From positions 33,881,851 through 33,945,850 of the forward strand of contig OY755047.1 in assembly GCA_963576565.1 (NCBI GenBank): DNA of 64,000 nucleotides, written 5' to 3'. Numbering within the stretch: position 1 is the first letter of the stretch; each line of letters opens with the position of its first letter. This stretch comes from Aspidapion aeneum (lineage: Eukaryota; Arthropoda; Insecta; Coleoptera; Brentidae). A program made the position numbers and the translations under genes. Below, piece by piece: positions 59,027 through 64,000 of the stretch. The notes under the pieces are model-generated. The model saw nothing but the letters and a program-made list of their open reading frames with translations. It was not told the origin of the DNA and did no database searches.

Positions 59027-59033
59027 TATTTAT

Positions 59034-59147
59034 AGAAGTACATAAATATGTTTTTTAAATAAACAATTTAACTTTTTATATTGTGTTTTATTTATATTTC
59101 TATTTTATTAAAATAGTTAAGTAGGTTTACGTATAATTCTAGTGTGC

Positions 59148-59181
<34 letters not shown>

Positions 59182-59953
59182 AAATAGGATGCGTTAGAAC
59201 GAGAGAGATAATTCTAGTGTGCTAGAGAGAGAGAGAGAGAGAGAAAATAGGATGCGTTAGAACGAGAGAGATAATTCTAGTGTGTAGAGAGAGAGAGATA
59301 AAATAGGGTGCCAGTCTTGCACTGGTACGTACTCAAAGGGGGGGGGGGAGTTGATACTCAAAGGGGGGAAAGTTAATACTCAAAGGGGGAAAATCTATGG
59401 CCATCTTTTATTATTGCTACGCCTTCATGCACGGTGTTACGCACTTCGACTTTCAAAAGGCCAACCAATGAGAGACAAGCTCTCTTCTGATTGGCTGACA
59501 AAAATCTTTTTTCCTGCTGCCGCCATTTTGGCTCCTTCCCCCCTTAGGGAATGTCGCTTCCTATTGGTCGACCCTTAAAATAAGGGTCCCCCACTTCGCC
59601 TATCATTGGCAGGCCGCCATCTTTTTTTTCTACTGCCGCCATTTTGGCTCCTCCCCCCTTCGGGGAAGTCGCTTTCTTTTGGTCGACCCTTAAAATAAGG
59701 GTCCCCCACTTCGCCTATCATTGGCTGGCCGCCATCTTTTTTTACCCCCTTCGGGGGGAGGGGAGGGGAAGACCACGCCTCCGGGGGTGAGAAGGGGGAG
59801 GGGAGGGGAAGACCTCGCCTCTGGGGGTGAGAAGAGGGAGGGGAGGAGGAAGTGGGCGTGGACACGCCCCCTGCGGGGAGGGAGGAGGGATGAAGTGGAC
59901 GGGGCTTAGGGTAGCAGGAGTGGGGGTGTTTTAAAGTAGCCGTATAAACTACT
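59034..59953 (-). repeat. Right terminal inverted repeat of the capsid element
   Basis: Reverse complement of the left repeat with indels. The (GA)n blocks are shorter or longer, and the outer G-rich part has an extra tandem copy of a unit with GGGGAAGACC(A/T)CGCCTC at about 59,765-59,835. G runs such as GGGGGGAGGGGAGGGG could form G-quadruplexes on this strand. About 920 bp. Confidence 0.88.
59072..59080 (-). promoter_or_regulatory. TATA-like box ahead of the capsid genes
   Basis: TATAAAAAG on the minus strand, pointing into the core about 50 bases before the open capsid frame. GAGA-type (CT)n blocks and CCAAT boxes lie further out in the repeat. The inverted repeat places the same box at the left end facing inward, where no gene follows. 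Confidence 0.4.
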
Positions 59954-60889
59954 GTCATCTACATATCGAAACCAGACTTTGGGTTTATGAGGGGCATTAT
60001 TCAACGCCTTCTCTTCTAGTTTCTCCATGAAAAAGTTCGCAATCACTGGCGATAAAGGGCTACCCATTGATACTCCATCGATCTGTTCATAAATTTGTTC
60101 ATTGAAGGTGAAATATGATGTCGTTAGGCAGATTTTAAACAGGTCGGTGATGTCCTTCGGAAAAATGTGTTCCACTTCCCTCATTGCCTCGGCCAAAGGT
60201 ACCTTCGTTAACAAAGACACAACATCAAAGCTAACTACTTTCTTTCTCGTCCATGACGATGTTTTTGATCTTCTCAATAAAGTGGGTGGAGTCTCTTACA
60301 TACGAATCCGTTAGTCCGATGTGGGGTTGCAAGAGGGAAGCAAGATGTTTCGTAAGTTTGTATGTTGGTGAGCCTATAGTACTGACAATGGGACGAAGAG
60401 GCACATCGTTTTTGTGGATTTTTGGTAGTCCATACAAACTCGGAGTCAGGGCTTCACTTTGGCATAGCATCTTCTTGACTGGGTCCTCCAATGAAGAAAT
60501 CTTAATTAAGTGATTCACTTTTTTAATTGCGGGTTGTGTAGGATCTCTTTTTAGCTTCTTGTATGTTGAGGGTTCTAAAAGATCGACCATCTTTCTGTTG
60601 TAGTCATCCCTGTTCAATACTACAGTGGCGTTTCCTTTGTCGGCAGGCAGTATCAGAATGTTTTCGTCCTTGTTGAGATCCTTAATGGCTTTTTCTTCCA
60701 TCCTTGTAATGTTGCGTTTTGGTGGTTTGGCTTTTCGCAAAATCTGTGAACACTCCGTGCGTATTTCTTCTGCCTGATCTTCGGGCAACTTTCTAATAGC
60801 AGATTCTAAGTTGGCAATTATTTCCTCCTTGGGAACCTCCCTAGGTGCAATAGCAAAGTTCCCCCCCTTAGAGAGTACTGATACTTCAT
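59954..60889 (-). mobile_element. Penelope-like element copy B, 5' part with RT domain
   Basis: Minus-strand partner of 60,923-61,861, differing at only a few residues per hundred. From 60,893 come SKGGNFAIAPREVPKEEIIA, PADKGNATVVLNRDDYNRKM (RT1), LYGLPKIHKNDVPLRPIVST (RT2), and the stop-free equivalent of copy A's premature stop (a Gln codon). A small indel near 60,245 shifts frame, followed by SFDVVSLLTKVPL (first catalytic Asp), GVSMGSPLSPVIANFF, and WFRYVDD, where the capsid element interrupts it. The N-terminus of a full Penelope protein is absent. Confidence 0.88.
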
Positions 60890-60922
60890 TCATTCACCTA
60901 TCGGACCGCCCGCTTTCTCAAA
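60890..60922. other. Spacer at the palindrome centre
   Basis: 33 bases (containing CACCTATCGGACCGCCCGC) separate the two inverted Penelope copies, which begin at the same homologous base. It is more GC-rich than expected for host DNA here and of unknown origin. Confidence 0.7.
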
Positions 60923-62999
60923 ATGAAGTCTCAGTACTCTCTAAGGGGGGGGGACTTTGCTATTGCACCTAGGGAGGTTCCCAAGAAGGAAATAATTGCC
61001 AACTTAGAATCTGCTATTAGAAAGTTGCCCGAAGATCAGGCAGAAGAAATACGCACGGAGTGTTCACAGATTTTGCGAAAAGCCAAACCACCAAAACGCA
61101 ACATTACAAGGATGGAAGAAAAAGCGATTAAGGATGTCAACAAGGACGAAAACATTCTGATACTGCCTGCCGACAAAGGAAACGCCACTGTAGTATTGAA
61201 CAGGGATGACTACAACAGAAAGATGGTCGATCTTTTAGAACCCTCAACATACAAGAAGCTAAAAAGAGATCCTACACAACCCGCAATTAAAAAAGTGAAT
61301 CACTTAATTAAGATTTTTTCATTGGAGGACCCAGTCAAGAAGATGCTATGCCAAAGTGAAGCCCTGACTCCGAGATTGTATGGACTACCAAAAATCCACA
61401 AAAACGATGTGCCTCTTCGTCCCATTGTCAGTACTATAGGCTCACCAACATACAAACTTGCGAAACATATTGCTTCCCTCTTGTAACCCCACATCGGACT
61501 AACGGATTCGTATGTAAGAGACTTCACCCACTTTATTGAGAAGATCAAAAACATCGTCATGGACGAGAAAGACATCTTAGTTAGCTTTGATGTTGTGTCT
61601 TTGTTCACGAAGGTACCTTTGGCCGAGGCAATGAGGGAAGTGGAACACATTTTTCCGAAGGACATCACCGACCTGTTTAAAATCTGCCTAACGACATCAT
61701 ATTTCACCTTCAATGAACAAATTTATAAACAGATCGATGGAGTATCAATGGGTAGCCCTTTATCGCCAGTGATTGCGAACTTTTTCATGGAGAAACTAGA
61801 GGAGAAGGCGTTGAATAATGCCCCTCATAAACCCAAAGTCTGGTTTCGATATGTAGATGACACTTTTGTCGTTTGGCCTTATGGTAGAGACAGCATTAAT
61901 GAATTTCTCAACCACATTAACAGCATACACCCCAGTATACAATTTACAATGGAAACAGAGAGCAACAGAGAATTAGCATTCCTTGACGTACTAGTAACGA
62001 GGAAAGAGGGACGACTAGGACATACCATATACAGAAAACCTACTCACACAGACCGCTACCTAAACAACACATCTAACCACCACCCGTGCCAACGAAAAGG
62101 GGTAATAAGAACATTGGTAGAGAGAGCGAAAAGAATCTGCGAACCAGAACATCTAGACAAAGAATTAAACCATCTTAAAAACGCCCTCGTAGCAAATGGA
62201 TACACTCAAAGCGACATAGATAAATGTATACGACCAAAGCCGAGCACTAGAAGTAACAGTAGCGGTGGACTGAGCAGCCGCGAAGTTACTTCAAGAGCCT
62301 TTCTGCCCTACATCCCTAGAGTGACAGATAGGATCGGACGTATTCTGGGAAAACACAACATAAAAACGATCTTCAAGCCATCTAAGAAAATCGAGAACCA
62401 CCTCAGATCTGCGAAGGATATAAGGAACCCACTAAGTTCTTCGGGGGTATACCGCATTCCCTGTACCTGTGAAAGTGTCTACATCGGAACAACCAGAACG
62501 GTCACACACAAGAATCAAAGAACACAAAGCCAACTGTCGACTCGGACTTACGGAAAAATCCGCAGTTGCAGACCACACACTAAACAATGAAGACCACCGA
62601 ATAAAATTCGAAGACACACAAGTTCTCTGCGCTTCCTCTTCATACTATCGAAGACTCTATAGAGAAACAATCGAAATTCATAAACACCAGCAGAACTTCA
62701 ACAGATTTGAAGAAACTCTTAAAATTAACAGAACATGGGTACCGGTTCTTAAAAACACTAAACGGCTCGCTTACAATAACAAAACTGAATCAAGGGAATG
62801 TGACCAATCACCGACCAGCTCTGATATACGCCCCGCCCACCATAGCGTATATAACCTGCGCCCGCGACAGACTAACCACCAGTCTTCGAGAAGCCGACAA
62901 ACAGTCAACATCTCCTGAAGATGCCATCCACTCGAGATGGCGAAACGTCGAGAACGAATTTCCAACGACGACGGCCGAACAGCCCGAAAGCACACCCAC
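60923..62999 (+). mobile_element. Penelope-like retroelement copy A (RT plus GIY-YIG), inactive
   Basis: Protein order on the plus strand: RT1 PADKGNATVVLNRDDYNRKM, RT2 LYGLPKIHKNDVPLRPIVST, RT3 SFDVVSLFTKVPL, RT4 GVSMGSPLSPVIANFFMEKL, RT5 FRYVDDTFVVW with the catalytic YVDD, LAFLDVLVTR and HTIYRKPTHTDRYLN of the thumb, then GVYRIPCTCESVYIGTT of the GIY-YIG nuclease. Two defects are visible: a TAA at 61,484-61,486 in place of a Gln codon kept in copy B, and a two-base net loss near 62,500 inside the nuclease, after which the frame continues (RIKEHKANC, KSAVADHTLNNEDH) to 62,918. It lacks the N-terminal extension and so is 5'-truncated. The two copies correct each other's lesions, so they diverged after a recent common origin. 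Confidence 0.92.
62911..62953 (+). ncRNA. Hammerhead-ribozyme-like motif, copy A
   Basis: Same core as in copy B: TCTC, CTGAAGA, stem II GCCATC/GATGGC, GAAA, CGTC, GAGA. It is placed in the 3' region of the element, as described for Penelope ribozymes. The extra U before stem II and the minimal stem III make activity uncertain. Confidence 0.45.
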
Positions 63000-63000
63000 G

Positions 63001-63014
63001 ATTTATTTTTTTGT
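63001..63014 (+). repeat. Right 14-bp direct repeat flanking the Penelope block
   Basis: ATTTATTTTTTTGT, identical to 55,379-55,392, immediately after the last base of copy A. Confidence 0.75.
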
Positions 63015-63450
63015 AGTGGGCGTAAATGTATAACCTACAACATTACTCTGGTCGTCCCACACAATCTCAGGCTCAATCGGTTTTGTTCCAAAACATGTTT
63101 AACACGAACATGTGTCTGAAAATAGGATTTTCCCATATACTTAGATGTTCGCCTACATGCAGAACCGCAACCTTAACAGCCCTTAATTTTGATGACAGTT
63201 TTAACATTTCGAAAGTAAATAGTAAGAATTTTAGTAACAAAAACAACCAAAAAGTTTTAAAATTTGGCACTATAGACAGGAACAGACTGTAAAGAACTGG
63301 AAAATAGAATAGTAAAAGCAAAAGCTGAGAGATAAAAAAGATCGTAAACTATAAAATATATGAAATTATGGTAGAAAGCACGCAGTTGTATGGAATAAAG
63401 GTTTTTATAAGATCAATGAAAATATCTAAATATCTAAAACAGATCATATA

Positions 63451-63720
63451 AGAAATGAGATCATAAAAGAAAGAATGGGAATCGAGGGAAGCATAACGGA
63501 TGACATCACTAGAAGGCAACTCATATGGTTCGGTCACATACAACGGATGAATGACGAAAGATCACGAAAGCAGGTCCTAGAGTGACAACAAATAGGGCGC
63601 AAAAAAAGAGGGCGTCCTAAACTGCAATGGCAACAGTCATTTCAAAGAACATTGAGTCAAAAAAACCTGTCAGAAGATGATTGTCAGGCTCAAAGGAGGT
63701 GGAGAATAGGCGTCGGATAA
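63451..63720 (+). mobile_element. LINE C-terminal fragment (RTE-like, different family)
   Basis: A plus-strand frame reads RRQLIWFGHIQRMNDERSRK, one TGA (likely an old Trp codon), then GRKKRGRPKLQWQQ, LSEDDCQAQRRWRIGVG and a TAA at 63,718. The WFGHIxRM...GRKKRGRP...W order is a common ending of insect LINE polyproteins. Upstream (63,290-63,450) is probably more of the same element. The strand is opposite to the four RTE copies and the sequence is different. Confidence 0.7.
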
Positions 63721-64000
63721 TGCAGAAAAAAGTTCTAAACATAGTAGTAGTACTTTGAAGGAACATAATAGAAAAAAATTAGGTTTTTATTGAATACAAA
63801 ATTTACAAGATACATTGGGTTTTTTTGTAAATTGTCCAGTGAAACTTAATTTTTCCGGTTTTTACATTTGAAGTTAAGGCTTAGTTGATTAAGACAGAAC
63901 GAACTAACGAATTAAAAAAAAGTTATTTTTTAAACTGCCTTATAACATACTACACCAAAAATAGTAAACTTTCCCGAATGATTTGTAATGTGTGTATAGC
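63721..64000. other. AT-rich end of window
   Basis: Nothing recognised. Confidence 0.4.

Larger units (their letters stand above)
56210..59953. mobile_element. Capsid-gene element with long terminal inverted repeats, 3,744 bp
   Basis: The element begins AGTAGTTTATACGGC and ends with the exact complement. Inverted repeats are about 881 bp (left) and 920 bp (right), and the unique core 57,091-59,033 is about 1.94 kb. The core carries capsid-type genes only, all on the minus strand, with a TATA-like box and polyadenylation signal supplied by the repeats. It interrupts Penelope copy B, removing the stretch equivalent to 61,862-62,212 of copy A. GTC borders both ends, at most a 3-bp duplication. 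The AG-start fits Polinton-type termini, but the usual 6-bp duplication, polymerase, integrase, ATPase and protease are missing. I take it as a non-autonomous Polinton/adintovirus-related element or a new class. Confidence 0.85.

Noticed and set aside
57091..59033. Polymerase B, integrase, packaging ATPase or cysteine protease in the capsid element
   Set aside because: All three frames on both strands of the core were examined; only the capsid-type frames are open.
56204..59959. 6-bp target duplication expected for a Polinton around the capsid element
   Set aside because: The flanking six bases do not match; only GTC is shared, which could be chance.

Overview
The window looks like AT-rich insect nuclear DNA, probably from a beetle (the lineage is inferred from repeat style, not proven). 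It has no bacterial traits: there are no operons, Shine-Dalgarno sites or dense genes. Three phased exons of one conserved animal gene are present, and most of the rest is intron filled with decayed transposable elements.

Host gene. A nicotinic acetylcholine receptor alpha subunit gene runs on the minus strand. The exon at 44,500-44,680 carries the Cys-loop and loop B. The exon at 9,095-9,210 carries the loop F region. The exon at 7,273-7,441 carries the vicinal cysteines of loop C and TM1. They join in phase (reading frame 1/0, 0/2, 2/0). Upstream exons (signal peptide, N-terminal domain) and downstream exons (TM2-TM4) were not found and probably lie outside. The intron between the first two visible exons is about 35.3 kb and holds most of the repeats.

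Repeats of 1-44 kb. There are four minus-strand, 5'-truncated RTE-type LINE copies with a tetranucleotide (ATAG)n-like tail (1.25, 4.4, 22.7, 38.8 kb), an RNase H-bearing LINE fragment (20.5 kb), a mariner (25 kb), Tc1-like pieces (35.7 and 40.1 kb), a THAP-domain gene fragment with a clean intron (32 kb), and an unidentified repeat-derived coding fragment (37 kb). Several MITE families are present: hAT-like elements with 8-bp target duplications, a CGAAGTGGCGTAAC family, and a family with TATACAGGGTGTCCC ends. Long foldback palindromes also occur, the largest a 4.5-kb element at 11.07-15.56 kb.

Region 45-55 kb. It contains two more foldback elements, a tRNA-like SINE head, a CR1-like LINE, and an RNase H LINE fragment.

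Region 55.4-63.0 kb. This is the most interesting part. Two Penelope-like retroelement copies lie head-to-head as a palindrome, and the whole 7.6-kb block is flanked by a 14-bp direct repeat. Inside one copy sits a 3,744-bp element (56,210-59,953) with about 0.9-kb terminal inverted repeats. Its 1.9-kb core carries only tightly packed virus-type capsid genes on the minus strand: a penton-like protein, a small unknown protein, and a double-jelly-roll major-capsid-like protein interrupted by one in-frame TGA. No polymerase, integrase, ATPase or protease is present. It looks like a capsid-only, non-autonomous element of the Polinton/adintovirus world, or a new element class. The window ends in a LINE 3' fragment at 63.4-63.7 kb.
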